Part shown: positions 43,513-52,381 of the stretch, piece by piece
Numbering within the stretch: position 1 is the first letter of the stretch
Layout of the letters: each line of letters starts with the position of its first letter
Assembly: GCF_042683405.1 (NCBI RefSeq)
Contig: NZ_JBHUJS010000001.1
Coordinates: forward strand, 1-64,000
Source of the DNA: Telluria sp042683405
GTDB taxonomy: Bacteria; Pseudomonadota; Gammaproteobacteria; Burkholderiales; Burkholderiaceae_D
Reading direction: 5' to 3'
DNA: 64,000 nt
Notes under the pieces: generated by a model
What the model saw: the letters and a program-made list of their open reading frames with translations, nothing else
The model's database searches: none
What the model was told of the DNA's origin: nothing
Made by a program: the position numbers and the translations under genes

Positions 43513-45048
43513 TCAGGTGGAGGCGGCGGGGAAGTACAGTTCGACCGACGTGCCCTGGCCTTCCTCGCTCTTGAGCACCACCTCGCCGCCGGACTGCACC
43601 ATGAAGCCGTGCACCTGCGACAGGCCGAGGCCCGTGCCCTTGCCCACGTCCTTGGTGGAGTAGAACGGCTCGAAGGCCTTGCGCCGGGTCTCGGCGGACA
43701 TGCCGACACCGGTGTCGGAAATGCAGATGCGGACGTAGCGCGCCGGCTGCAGCGTGCCCGCCTCGTTCGGGCCGAGCGTGACGTTGGAGGTGGCAAGGCC
43801 GAGCCGTCCGCCGTCCGGCATGGCGTCGCGCGCGTTGACGACCAGGTTCAGCAGGGCGGCCTCGAGGCGCGCCTCGTCCACCATCACCGGCCAGATTGCG
43901 TCGGCCAGGTCCATGTCGAACTTGATGGCCGAGGTCAGCGCCCCGCGCATCACCGGTTCGAAGCCGGTGATCAGCTGGTTGACGTCGCACAGCCTTGGCG
44001 CCAGCGGCTGCTGGCGCGCGAAGGCAAGCAGCTGCTGCGTCATGGTGGCGCCGCGGTCGACCGCGCGGCGCATAGTGTCGAGCACCGCGCTCGATTGCGG
44101 CGCCTGCACCGACAGCACGTCGAGCCCGCTCATCAGCACGTGCAGCAGGTTGTTGAAATCGTGCGCGATGCCGCCGGTCAGCTGGCCGATCGCTTCCATC
44201 TTCTGCGCCTGGAACAGCGCGGCGCGGGTCTGCTCCAGCGACTCGGCCGCCTTGCGCCGTTCGGTAATGTCGCGGGTGATCTTGGCAAAGCCGATCAGGT
44301 CCCCGGTCTCGCTGCGCAGCGCGTCGATGACCACGTGCGCAAAAAAGCGGGTGCCGTCCCTGCGCACGCGCCAGCCTTCGGCCTCGAAGCGGCCCTCGCG
44401 CGCTGCGGTCTCGAGCGCCCGTTGCGGCGTGCCCGCATTGCGGTCCTCCTCGGTGTAGAAGCGCGCGAAATTCTGGCCCAGCACCTCGTAAGATTTGTAG
44501 CCCTTGATGCGTTCCGCGCCGGCGTTCCAGTTGGTCACGTCGCCGGTGGGCGACAGCATGTAGATGGCGTAGTCGGTCACGCCCTGTACCAGGATGCGGA
44601 AGCGCTGCTCGCTTGCCTGCAGCTCTTCCTGCATGCGCTTGCGTTCGGTGATGTCGCGGGTGATCTTGGCAAAGCCGACCAGGTTGCCGTCGGCATCGAG
44701 CACGCGGTCCAGCAGCACGCTGGCCCAGAAGCGCGTGCCGTCCTTGCGCACGCGCCAGCCTTCGCTTTCAAATTTCCCTTCGGTCAGTGCGGTCTGCAGG
44801 GCAAGCGCGGGCAGGTTGGCGGCCTGGTCTTCGCCGGTGTAAAAGCGCGAGAAGTGGGTGCCGAGCACCTCGTCCTTCTTGTAGCCCTTGAACCGTTCGG
44901 CGCCCGCGTTCCAGCTGCTGACGTAGCCATCGGTGTCCAGCATGTAGATGGCATAGTCGCGAATGCCCGCCACGAGCAGCTCGAACTTGTGCTCGTGGGA
45001 CATGGACGCCGTGCGCCGCAATACTGGTTGTTCGGATGGGTTGCTCAT
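43513..45048 (-). CDS. cytoplasmic double-PAS sensor histidine kinase
   Basis: A 511-residue kinase without membrane helices. Two PAS domains (about 22-135 and 148-262) are close relatives of each other, with SSWNAGAERFKGYK and TNWNAGAERIKGYK at equal places and FAKITRDITER at both ends. The HisKA box has H296 in GGIAHDFNN, and the ATPase domain has NLVVNARDAMP, DTGVGM and GKGTGLGLSQVHG. No receiver domain is fused, and no response-regulator gene is adjacent. The start at 45048 gives MSNPSEQP; the signal sensed is unknown. Confidence 0.88.
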   Translation of the reverse strand: MSNPSEQPVLRRTASMSHEHKFELLVAGIRDYAIYMLDTDGYVSSWNAGAERFKGYKKDEVLGTHFSRFYTGEDQAANLPALALQTALTEGKFESEGWRVRKDGTRFWASVLLDRVLDADGNLVGFAKITRDITERKRMQEELQASEQRFRILVQGVTDYAIYMLSPTGDVTNWNAGAERIKGYKSYEVLGQNFARFYTEEDRNAGTPQRALETAAREGRFEAEGWRVRRDGTRFFAHVVIDALRSETGDLIGFAKITRDITERRKAAESLEQTRAALFQAQKMEAIGQLTGGIAHDFNNLLHVLMSGLDVLSVQAPQSSAVLDTMRRAVDRGATMTQQLLAFARQQPLAPRLCDVNQLITGFEPVMRGALTSAIKFDMDLADAIWPVMVDEARLEAALLNLVVNARDAMPDGGRLGLATSNVTLGPNEAGTLQPARYVRICISDTGVGMSAETRRKAFEPFYSTKDVGKGTGLGLSQVHGFMVQSGGEVVLKSEEGQGTSVELYFPAAST

Positions 45049-45285
45049 TGACTCACTGTGCTTTTGCGACACGAAACTATACGCCCATTCACCGCTTCTT
45101 GCTGCAAAGTATGCCACGGCAGGCGGGCTCATCCGTACACGCTTCGCCGGGAATGCCCAGCCAGTCGCAAATATAGTGACAATGTTTTCGGACGCGAGAG
45201 CGCCGCCGCGCGCAGCCGGACGGCCGGGATGCGGGCGACGGCAATTCACGGGCGCAGGCCGGACCCATGTCCGGCCCGTCGCGCG

Positions 45286-45450
45286 TTACTTCTTCTTCGC
45301 GTCCTTGGTTTCGCCGTGCTCGGCGCGTTGCTTGTTGACGATGCGCGCTGCGACCTCTTCCTCACGGCCGGGGTAGCGGTGCTCCTTCTTGAACTCTTCC
45401 TTCAGTTCCTTGTATTCGCGTTCGCGTTTCGGGCTGGATCCGGTTGGCAT
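45286..45450 (-). CDS. small hydrophilic protein
   Basis: A 54-residue, highly charged Lys/Glu-rich protein (SPKREREYKELKEEFKKEHR, then GREEEVAARIVNKQRAEHG). Its ribosome-binding site AAAGGAG lies eight bases before ATG 45450. Similar short proteins are common in proteobacteria and are often annotated as plasmid stabilisation or stress proteins without direct proof. No toxin gene is adjacent. Confidence 0.65.
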   Translation of the reverse strand: MPTGSSPKREREYKELKEEFKKEHRYPGREEEVAARIVNKQRAEHGETKDAKKK

Positions 45451-45710
45451 GGTGTGCTCCTTTCTCGAAATGAAACCGTACCACCGCTGCCGCCTGCGGT
45501 TGGTGCGTTGGCGCACACGCAGCGGTCCGCGGGGTAATGAATTGGCGCGTGCTGTGTAGAAATAGTAAAGTCGTGCTATCTCAGCTCTGTGGAGGCCTGC
45601 GTGGGCACGAACATGGATGACGCAACGAGGCCTTGCACGGCGCTGCCTGCGGCATCAGGCGCGGATCGGCTGCCCGCGCCTGCCCGGTGTTCCCGCGCAA
45701 TGGAGTGTCC

Positions 45711-48605
45711 ATGCTGCTGACGCTGCTCCTATTGCTGTTCGCCGGCGCGCTGCTTGCCGCCTGCATGCCGATCGGTTCGCGCAACCGCCCCGCGCTGGCC
45801 GCGGGCGCGGCGACCCTGGTCGGATTGGTGCTCGCGGTGACGCAGTTCGACCGTATCGAGCGCGGCGAGGTGCTGGCCGAACGCTACCTGTGGCTGCCGG
45901 CCTACGGGCTCGATTTCGTGTTGCGCATGGACGGCCTGGCGTGGGTGTTCACCGTGATGGTGCTCGGCATCGGCATGCTGGTGCTGCTGTATGCCCGCTA
46001 CTACATGTCGCGCCACGATCCGGTGGCGCGCTTCTTCGCCTACATGATGGCGTTCATGGGGTCCATGCTGGGCGTGGTCCTGTCGGGGAACCTGATCCAG
46101 CTGGTGCTGTTCTGGGAGCTGACCAGCCTCACCTCGTTCCTGCTGATCGGCTACTGGCAGAACCGCATCGATGCGCGGCGCGGCGCCCGCATGGCGCTCA
46201 CCGTCACTACCGCCGGCGGCCTGTGCCTGCTGGCCGGCGTGCTGGTCCTCGGCCGCATCGCCGGCAGCTACGACCTGGAAGTGGTGCTGGCTTCCGGCGA
46301 CGCGATCCGCGCGCACGGCCTGTATGTGCCGGCGCTGGTGCTGATCCTGCTGGGCGCACTGACGAAGAGCGCGCAGTTCCCCTTCCACTTCTGGCTGCCG
46401 CATGCGATGGCCGCGCCCACGCCGGTGTCGGCCTTCCTGCACTCGGCCACGATGGTCAAGGCCGGCGTGTTCCTGCTGCTCCGCCTGTGGCCGGCCCTGT
46501 CCGGCAGCGACGAATGGTCGTGGATCCTGGGCGTGTCGGGCGTGTGCACGCTGCTGGTCGGCTCGTTCTTCGCGATCTACCAGAACGACATGAAGGGCCT
46601 GCTCGCCTACTCGACGATCAGCCACCTGGGCCTGATCGTCATCCTGCTGAGCCTTGGCACCGCGCTGTCGGTCGTCGCCGCGATCTTCCACACGATTAAC
46701 CATGCGATCTTCAAGGCCTCGCTGTTTATGGCAGTCGGCATCATCGACCATGAGAGCGGCACGCGCGACATGCGCGTGCTGCGCGGCCTGCGCGAGTCGA
46801 TGCCGCGCACGGCCGCACTGGCGATCGTGGCCAGCGCGGCCATGGCCGGGGTGCCGCTGCTGAACGGCTTCCTGTCGAAGGAGATGTTCTTTGCCGAGGC
46901 GGCGGACGCGGGCGGCCCGGACGACTGGCGCCTGGCCACCGCGGCAGTGCTGATGGGGATCTTCAGCGTGGCCTATTCGCTGCGCTTTATCAGCGTGTTC
47001 TTCGGGCGCCTGGCCACCGGCCTGCCCAAGCATCCGCACGAACCGCCGCGCTGGATGCGCTTTCCGGTCGAGTGCCTGGTGCTGCTGTGTATCGCGGTCG
47101 GCGTGATGCCGCAACGGACGGTGGGCGACGTGTTGCAGGTGGCCGCGCACGCGGTGCTGGGGCCGGCCACCCCGGACTACGACCTGCAGCTCTGGCACGG
47201 CGTCAGCCCGGCCTTGCTGATGAGCGCGATCGCGCTGCTCGGCGGAGTGCTGTTCTATATCATGCTGCGGCGCCGCTTCAACTTGCGCGAACGCGACCGT
47301 GTGCCCGTCCTGTACCGGATCAACGGCGCCCAGATCTACGAGAACAGCATGCTCGGGCTGTCGCTGTCGGCGACCTGGCTGCTGCGCCTGACGGCCACCC
47401 GCCGCCTGCAGCCGCAGCTGCTCGTGCTGGCCGCAGCCATGGTCGCGGTGCCGCTGCTGGTGGTGCAGCCGCTGCCGGTGTGGACGCGCATGCACGTGTC
47501 CGACCTCGACCCGCTGTTCGCGCTGCTGTGGCTGATCGGCGCCGGGTGCGCGGTCAGCGCGGCCTGGCAGGCCAAGTACCACCGCCTCGTGGCGCTGATC
47601 CTGGTCGGCGGCGTCGGCGTGGTCACCAGCCTGACCTTCCTGTGGCTGTCCGCCCCGGACCTGGCGCTGACCCAGCTGATGGTCGAGACGGTAACGACCG
47701 TGCTGATCCTGCTGGGCCTGCGCTGGCTGCCGCCGCGCTTCCCCCCAGCCGGCCTGAATCCGCACATCCCGCCGAGCGCCTGGCTGCGCCGCGCGCGCGA
47801 CGGGATGGTGGCGGCCGCCGGCGGTCTTGGGCTTGCCGCCATCAGCTATGCGGTACTTACCCGCAATCCGCCCGACACCATCTCCGGATTTTTCGTCACG
47901 CGCGCTCTGCCCGAGGGCGGCGGCGCGAACGTCGTCAACGTGTTGCTGGTGGACTTCCGCGGCTTCGACACGCTCGGCGAGATCACGGTGCTGTCGGCGG
48001 TCGCGCTCACGGTGTACGCGCTGCTGCGTCGCTTCCGCCCGGCCGCCGAGAGCATCGCGATCCCGATCCAGCAGGACACCGACGTCGACCCGGCCGCCGC
48101 GCAGCCGGCCGCGCTGCAGGCGGCGCGCGGCTACCTGATGGTGCCCGCCGTGTACCTGCGCTTCCTGCTGCCGTTCATGGGCATGATCACCGTTTTCTTC
48201 TTCATGCGCGGGCATAACCTGCCCGGCGGCGGCTTCGTGGCGGGCCTGATCTTCGCCACCGCGATGATCGTGCAGTACATGATCGCCGGGACCAACTGGG
48301 TCGAGATGCATGTCGAACTGCGGCCGCACCGCTGGATCGCATTCGGCCTGCTCGGCGCCGGCGGAACCGGCCTGGCCGCCTGGCTGTTCGGCTACCCCTT
48401 CCTGACCAGCCATACCGCGCACCTCGCGCTGCCGCTGCTGGGGGAGGTACACCTGCCCAGCGCCTTCCTGTTCGACATCGGGGTGTTCATGGTGGTGGTC
48501 GGGTCGACGATGCTGATCCTGGTCGCGCTGGCGCACCAGTCGCTGCGCAGCCACCGCAGCGCCAGTTCCGGGCGGCCCACCGCCCCGCAGAGGGAGATCC
48601 AGTAA
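45711..48605 (+). CDS. mrpA: monovalent cation/H+ antiporter subunit A, fused MrpA-MrpB
   Basis: A 964-residue polytopic protein with about 20 or more membrane helices. The N-terminal part is the NADH dehydrogenase ND5-like MrpA core (LFWELTSLTSFLLIGYW, LPHAMAAPTPVSAFLHSATMVKAG). The C-terminal ~160 residues (VYLRFLLPFMGMITVFFFMRGHNLPGGGFVAG) correspond to MrpB, fused as in group 2 Mrp systems. It catalyses Na+(K+)/H+ exchange together with the five gene products that follow. ATG 45711 has GGAG upstream. Its stop overlaps mrpC by one base. Confidence 0.92.
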   Translation: MLLTLLLLLFAGALLAACMPIGSRNRPALAAGAATLVGLVLAVTQFDRIERGEVLAERYLWLPAYGLDFVLRMDGLAWVFTVMVLGIGMLVLLYARYYMSRHDPVARFFAYMMAFMGSMLGVVLSGNLIQLVLFWELTSLTSFLLIGYWQNRIDARRGARMALTVTTAGGLCLLAGVLVLGRIAGSYDLEVVLASGDAIRAHGLYVPALVLILLGALTKSAQFPFHFWLPHAMAAPTPVSAFLHSATMVKAGVFLLLRLWPALSGSDEWSWILGVSGVCTLLVGSFFAIYQNDMKGLLAYSTISHLGLIVILLSLGTALSVVAAIFHTINHAIFKASLFMAVGIIDHESGTRDMRVLRGLRESMPRTAALAIVASAAMAGVPLLNGFLSKEMFFAEAADAGGPDDWRLATAAVLMGIFSVAYSLRFISVFFGRLATGLPKHPHEPPRWMRFPVECLVLLCIAVGVMPQRTVGDVLQVAAHAVLGPATPDYDLQLWHGVSPALLMSAIALLGGVLFYIMLRRRFNLRERDRVPVLYRINGAQIYENSMLGLSLSATWLLRLTATRRLQPQLLVLAAAMVAVPLLVVQPLPVWTRMHVSDLDPLFALLWLIGAGCAVSAAWQAKYHRLVALILVGGVGVVTSLTFLWLSAPDLALTQLMVETVTTVLILLGLRWLPPRFPPAGLNPHIPPSAWLRRARDGMVAAAGGLGLAAISYAVLTRNPPDTISGFFVTRALPEGGGANVVNVLLVDFRGFDTLGEITVLSAVALTVYALLRRFRPAAESIAIPIQQDTDVDPAAAQPAALQAARGYLMVPAVYLRFLLPFMGMITVFFFMRGHNLPGGGFVAGLIFATAMIVQYMIAGTNWVEMHVELRPHRWIAFGLLGAGGTGLAAWLFGYPFLTSHTAHLALPLLGEVHLPSAFLFDIGVFMVVVGSTMLILVALAHQSLRSHRSASSGRPTAPQREIQ

Positions 48606-48949
48606 TGGAAGCCGTGATCGCACTGGGCATCGGCGTCGTGTTCGGATCGGGCATCTGGCTGTTGCTGCGTCCGCGCAGCTTCCAGGTGCTGACCGGGCTG
48701 ATGCTGATGTCGTACGCCGTCAACCTGTTCATCTTCATCATGGGCCGGCTGTGGATCGACCGCCCTCCGCTGACGCCCCCCGGCGCCGCGCCCGACCCGG
48801 CAGCGCTGGCCGACCCGCTGCCCCAGGCGCTGGTGCTGACCGCGATCGTGATCGGCTTTGCCACCACCGCGCTGTACCTGGTCGTGATGATCGGCGCGCG
48901 CGGCCTGACCGGCACCGACCATGTGGACGGCGAGGAGCCGGAAGTATGA
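48605..48949 (+). CDS. mrpC: Mrp antiporter subunit C
   Basis: A 114-residue, three-helix membrane protein homologous to NuoK (GIGVVFGSGIWLLLRPR, LTAIVIGFATTALYLVV). It overlaps mrpA by one base and mrpD by four (ATGA), a sign of tight translational coupling within the antiporter operon. Confidence 0.92.
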   Translation: MEAVIALGIGVVFGSGIWLLLRPRSFQVLTGLMLMSYAVNLFIFIMGRLWIDRPPLTPPGAAPDPAALADPLPQALVLTAIVIGFATTALYLVVMIGARGLTGTDHVDGEEPEV

Positions 48950-50571
48950 GCCTGCACTGGACCGATCACCTGATTGCCGTGCCGGTGCTGCTGCCGCTGG
49001 TGTGCGGTGCGCTGCTGGTGCCGCTCGACCAGGCGCGCCACGGGTTGAAGTTCGCGCTCAGCATGGGGTCTGTCCTCGGCCTGCTCGCCACCGCGGTCGC
49101 GCTGGTGGTGCAGACCGACGGCGGCTACTGGAACGAGGGCATCGGTGTCTACCTCGCCGCCAACTGGTCGGCGCCGTTCGGGATCGCGCTGGTGGCCGAC
49201 CGCCTGTCCGCGCTCATGCTGCTGCTGACCGCGCTGCTGGCGGCCGCCGCGCTGTACTATGCGCGGCCGCGCTGGAGCCGCATCGGCGTGCAGTTCCACG
49301 CCCTGTTCCAGTTCCTGCTGATGGGGATCAACGGCGCCTTCCTCACGCACGACCTGTTCAACCTGTTCGTGTTCTTCGAGGTGATGCTGGCGTCGTCCTA
49401 CGGTCTGGTCCTGCACGGCTACAACGCCGAGCGCCTGCGCGCGAGCCTGCAATACATCGCGGTGAACCTGGCCGCCTCGCTGATGTTCCTGGTCGGTACC
49501 GCGCTGATCTACGCCACCGCGGGCACGCTCAACATGGCCGACCTGGCGCGCGTGGCCGCGACCCTGGGTCCGGCCGACGTGCCGATGCTGCAGCTGGGCT
49601 TTTCCATCCTGGCGCTGGCCTTCCTGGTCAAGGGGGCGATGTGGCCGCTGGGCTTCTGGCTGCCGACCACCTATGCAGCGGCGTCGCCGCCCGTGGCCGC
49701 GATGCTGGTGCTGATGACCAAGGTCGGCCCCTACGTGATCCTGCGCCTGTGGCTACTCGTGTTCCCGGCCGGCGCCGGTGGCGCTGGCTTCGGCTACGAC
49801 GCGCTGCTGTGGGGCGGCATGGCGACCATCGTGTTCGGCGCCGGGGGAATGCTGTCCACCGATACCTCGGGCCGCATGGCCGGCTACGCCGCGATCGTCT
49901 CGTCCGGCACCCTGCTGGCGGTGGCGGGCTACGGCCAGCCGTCGCTGGTGGTGGCGGGGATGTACTACCTGCTCGGATCGACCCTGGCGATTGCCGCGTT
50001 CATGCTGCTGATCGAACTGGTGGACCGCATCCGCACCCCGCGCAGCGCGCTGCTGGCGTTGACGATGGAAGCGTTCGCGATCGAGGACAAGCCCGACGAG
50101 CCGGTCGGCAAGGGCGTTCCCGCCGCGATGGCCTTCCTGGCGCTGGCCTTCACTGCCTGCGCGCTGATGATTGCAGGGCTGCCGCCGCTATCCGGCTTCG
50201 TCGCCAAGTTCGCGCTGTTCCACGCGCTGCTCAACCCGGCCGACGGCGAAGCCCTGCTGGGACCGGCCGGCTGGACGCTGATGGGAGTGGTGTTCGCCTC
50301 CGGCCTGGTGGCCGTGATATCGATGATGCGCTTCGGCGTGCGCACCTTCTGGGCCTCGGGCGTGGCGCTGCCGCCCCGGATGCACCTGTCCGAGATCGCG
50401 CCGGTCAGCCTGCTGATTTTGGTGCTGGTGCTGATGACGGTGCAGGCTGCGCCCGTGTTCTCCTATCTTGCGCGCGCCAGCGACGACCTGCACCGCCCGC
50501 AGGCGTACATCGAGCGCGTGCTGATCGCGCCATCCGTCCCCGGCCCCGTCAGCAAAGGATATGCGCCATGA
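48946..50571 (+). CDS. mrpD: Mrp antiporter subunit D
   Basis: A 541-residue NuoM/NuoN-like antiporter subunit with about 14 helices. Typical stretches are FLLMGINGAFLTHDLFNLFVFFEVMLASSYGL-like and KGAMWPLGFWLPTTYAAASPP, including the conserved membrane lysine and glutamate. The start overlaps the mrpC stop (ATGA), and the stop overlaps the start of mrpE in the same way. Confidence 0.92.
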   Translation: MSLHWTDHLIAVPVLLPLVCGALLVPLDQARHGLKFALSMGSVLGLLATAVALVVQTDGGYWNEGIGVYLAANWSAPFGIALVADRLSALMLLLTALLAAAALYYARPRWSRIGVQFHALFQFLLMGINGAFLTHDLFNLFVFFEVMLASSYGLVLHGYNAERLRASLQYIAVNLAASLMFLVGTALIYATAGTLNMADLARVAATLGPADVPMLQLGFSILALAFLVKGAMWPLGFWLPTTYAAASPPVAAMLVLMTKVGPYVILRLWLLVFPAGAGGAGFGYDALLWGGMATIVFGAGGMLSTDTSGRMAGYAAIVSSGTLLAVAGYGQPSLVVAGMYYLLGSTLAIAAFMLLIELVDRIRTPRSALLALTMEAFAIEDKPDEPVGKGVPAAMAFLALAFTACALMIAGLPPLSGFVAKFALFHALLNPADGEALLGPAGWTLMGVVFASGLVAVISMMRFGVRTFWASGVALPPRMHLSEIAPVSLLILVLVLMTVQAAPVFSYLARASDDLHRPQAYIERVLIAPSVPGPVSKGYAP

Positions 50572-51086
50572 TGCGCTGGCTTCCCAACCCGGTCGTGTCG
50601 CTCTGCCTGGCCGCGCTCTGGCTCCTGCTCAACCAGAGCGTGGCGCCGGCCGACCTGCTGCTCGGCGCGGTCCTCGGCATCGCCCTGCCGCTGCTCACGC
50701 GCCGCCTGCAGCCGCTGGGCTATCCGCGCATGCGCGCGCCGGGCACGTTCATGCGCTTGCTGGGCATGGCGCTGGTGGAGGTGATCCGCTCCACCTTCAA
50801 CGTATGCCGCGTCATCCTGGCCGGCGACTATCGCGAGGTGAACTCGCAGTTCATCCGGGTTCCGCTGACCATCCGCGACCCGTACGGCATGGCGATGCTG
50901 TCCTGCCTCATCAACATGACACCGGGCACCGTCTGGGTCGAGGTCTTCCCCGACCGCCACGAACTGGCGCTGCACGTGTTCGACCTGCATGACGAACAGT
51001 GGTGGATCGAGACCATCCAGACGCGCTACGAACAACCGCTGATCGCAATCTTTGAACAGGAGGCCCCCGATGGCGACACTACTTGA
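50568..51086 (+). CDS. mrpE: Mrp antiporter subunit E
   Basis: A 172-residue membrane protein with an N-terminal helical pair and a conserved cytoplasmic part (RVPLTIRDPYGMAMLSCLINMTPGT), the MrpE signature. Two ATG codons are adjacent (50568 and 50571), so the first Met is uncertain by one residue. The start overlaps mrpD, and the end overlaps mrpF by 17 bases. Confidence 0.9.
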   Translation: MMRWLPNPVVSLCLAALWLLLNQSVAPADLLLGAVLGIALPLLTRRLQPLGYPRMRAPGTFMRLLGMALVEVIRSTFNVCRVILAGDYREVNSQFIRVPLTIRDPYGMAMLSCLINMTPGTVWVEVFPDRHELALHVFDLHDEQWWIETIQTRYEQPLIAIFEQEAPDGDTT

Positions 51087-51348
51087 ATGGACCGCGCTAT
51101 ACGCGCTGGTATGCGTGCTGGTGGGGATGGGCTGCTGCGCCCTGCGGCTGCTGGTCGGCCCCTCCGCGCACGACCGCGTCCTCGCCCTCGATACCCTGTG
51201 GATGAGCGGGATGCTGCTGGCGATCGTGCTGGGGATCCGCTACGGCACCCAGGTGTACTTCGAATTCGCCATGCTGATCGGCCTGACCGGTTTCGTGTCG
51301 ACGGTCGCGCTGACCAAGTTCCTGATACGAGGGGAGATCATCGAATGA
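51070..51348 (+). CDS. mrpF: Mrp antiporter subunit F
   Basis: A 92-residue, three-helix protein with the MrpF motif GPSAHDRVLALDTL. The start ATG 51070 is supported by AGGAGG seven bases upstream, lying inside the end of mrpE; the in-frame ATG at 51052 has no such site. The stop overlaps mrpG by four bases. Confidence 0.9.
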   Translation: MATLLEWTALYALVCVLVGMGCCALRLLVGPSAHDRVLALDTLWMSGMLLAIVLGIRYGTQVYFEFAMLIGLTGFVSTVALTKFLIRGEIIE

Positions 51349-51710
51349 ACGAACTGCATCCGGTTGCCGCCATCGTGGTGGCGCTCCTGCTGGTCGCGGG
51401 CGGCAGCATCGTCCTGATCGGCACACTTGGCCTGCTGCGCCTGCGCACCTTCTACCAGCGCATCCATGGCCCGGCCATCACCATCACGCTGGGCGCCGGC
51501 TTCCTGCTGGCCGCTTCGATGGTGTACTTTACGGCGGCCCAGTCGCGGCTGGTGATCCACGAGGTCGTCATCGCCGGCTTCCTGCTGATGACGGCGCCGG
51601 TGGTGTCGATGCTGGTCATGCGCGCCGCCGTGTACCGCGACCTGCGCGCCCGCAAGCACGATGCCGGCGCCACCGCGGGCGATGTGTACCGCATCATCGA
51701 CAAGGAATAG
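51345..51710 (+). CDS. mrpG: Mrp antiporter subunit G
   Basis: A 121-residue, three-helix protein with the MrpG motif GTLGLLRLRTFYQRIHGPAI-like and TAPVVSMLVMRAA. It is the last gene of the mrpACDEFG operon; after it comes 96 bases before the DUF488 gene. The Mrp complex supports cytoplasmic pH control and sodium export. Confidence 0.9.
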   Translation: MNELHPVAAIVVALLLVAGGSIVLIGTLGLLRLRTFYQRIHGPAITITLGAGFLLAASMVYFTAAQSRLVIHEVVIAGFLLMTAPVVSMLVMRAAVYRDLRARKHDAGATAGDVYRIIDKE

Positions 51711-51806
51711 CGCCGGGCTGCCCGACGGTTCGCTGGCGCACGGTCCGCGCCATGTCACGTCCCTAGAATGAACGGCATTCCCTGCCTTCCCTGAGATGCC
51801 GTGACC

Positions 51807-52358
51807 ATGTCCGCCCCGGTTCCTCCCGCCACACTGGTCTGCACGATCGGGCACTCGAACCGCCCGCTCGAGGACTTCATCGCGCTGCTGTCCGCTAACG
51901 AGGTGCAGTGCGTGGTCGATATCCGCACCGTGCCCAAGTCGCGCCACAATCCCCAGTTCGGCCAGGACCAGCTGCCGCATTCGCTGGCGCGGGCCGGCAT
52001 CAATTACTGTTATATCGAAGAGCTGGGCGGCCTGCGCCACGCCAGGGCCGACATGCTCACCAACAGCGGATGGCGCAACAAGTCGTTCCGCGGCTATGCG
52101 GACCACATGCAATCGGCGCAATTCGCACAGGGACTGGACAAGCTGATGGCGCTGGCGCAGCGCCAGCGCTGCACCCTGATGTGCGCGGAAGCGGTGCCAT
52201 GGCGCTGCCACCGCTCGATGGTGGGGGACGCGCTGCTCGTGCGCGGCTACACCGTTGAGCACATCATCGGACCCAAAGGGCGCAAGCGGCACACGCTGAC
52301 CCCGTTCGCCCGGGTGGATGGGACGTCGATCACCTACCCGCCGCCGGACGAGGCCTGA
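51807..52358 (+). CDS. DUF488-domain protein
   Basis: A 183-residue protein of the DUF488 family. Hallmarks are CTIGHSNRPLEDFIALL at the N-terminus, VVDIRTVPKSRHNPQF and the Cys-His motif MCAEAVPWRCHRSMVGDAL. The family function is unsettled; the conserved Cys/His suggests a metal or redox role. The ATG at 51807 is preferred over the GTG two codons earlier (51801). It is a single-gene unit convergent with the kinase gene at 52382. Confidence 0.85.
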   Translation: MSAPVPPATLVCTIGHSNRPLEDFIALLSANEVQCVVDIRTVPKSRHNPQFGQDQLPHSLARAGINYCYIEELGGLRHARADMLTNSGWRNKSFRGYADHMQSAQFAQGLDKLMALAQRQRCTLMCAEAVPWRCHRSMVGDALLVRGYTVEHIIGPKGRKRHTLTPFARVDGTSITYPPPDEA

Positions 52359-52381
52359 ACGGCGCTCTCGGTCGGTGCCGC

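Noticed and set aside
45286..45450. Antitoxin or plasmid stabilisation gene
   Set aside because: No toxin partner lies on either side; the label comes only from loose similarity to annotated small proteins.
45729..48623. About 960-codon open frame on the minus strand opposite mrpA
   Set aside because: Composition is His/Gln/Arg-rich, typical of antisense of a membrane protein gene; the plus strand has all MrpA motifs.
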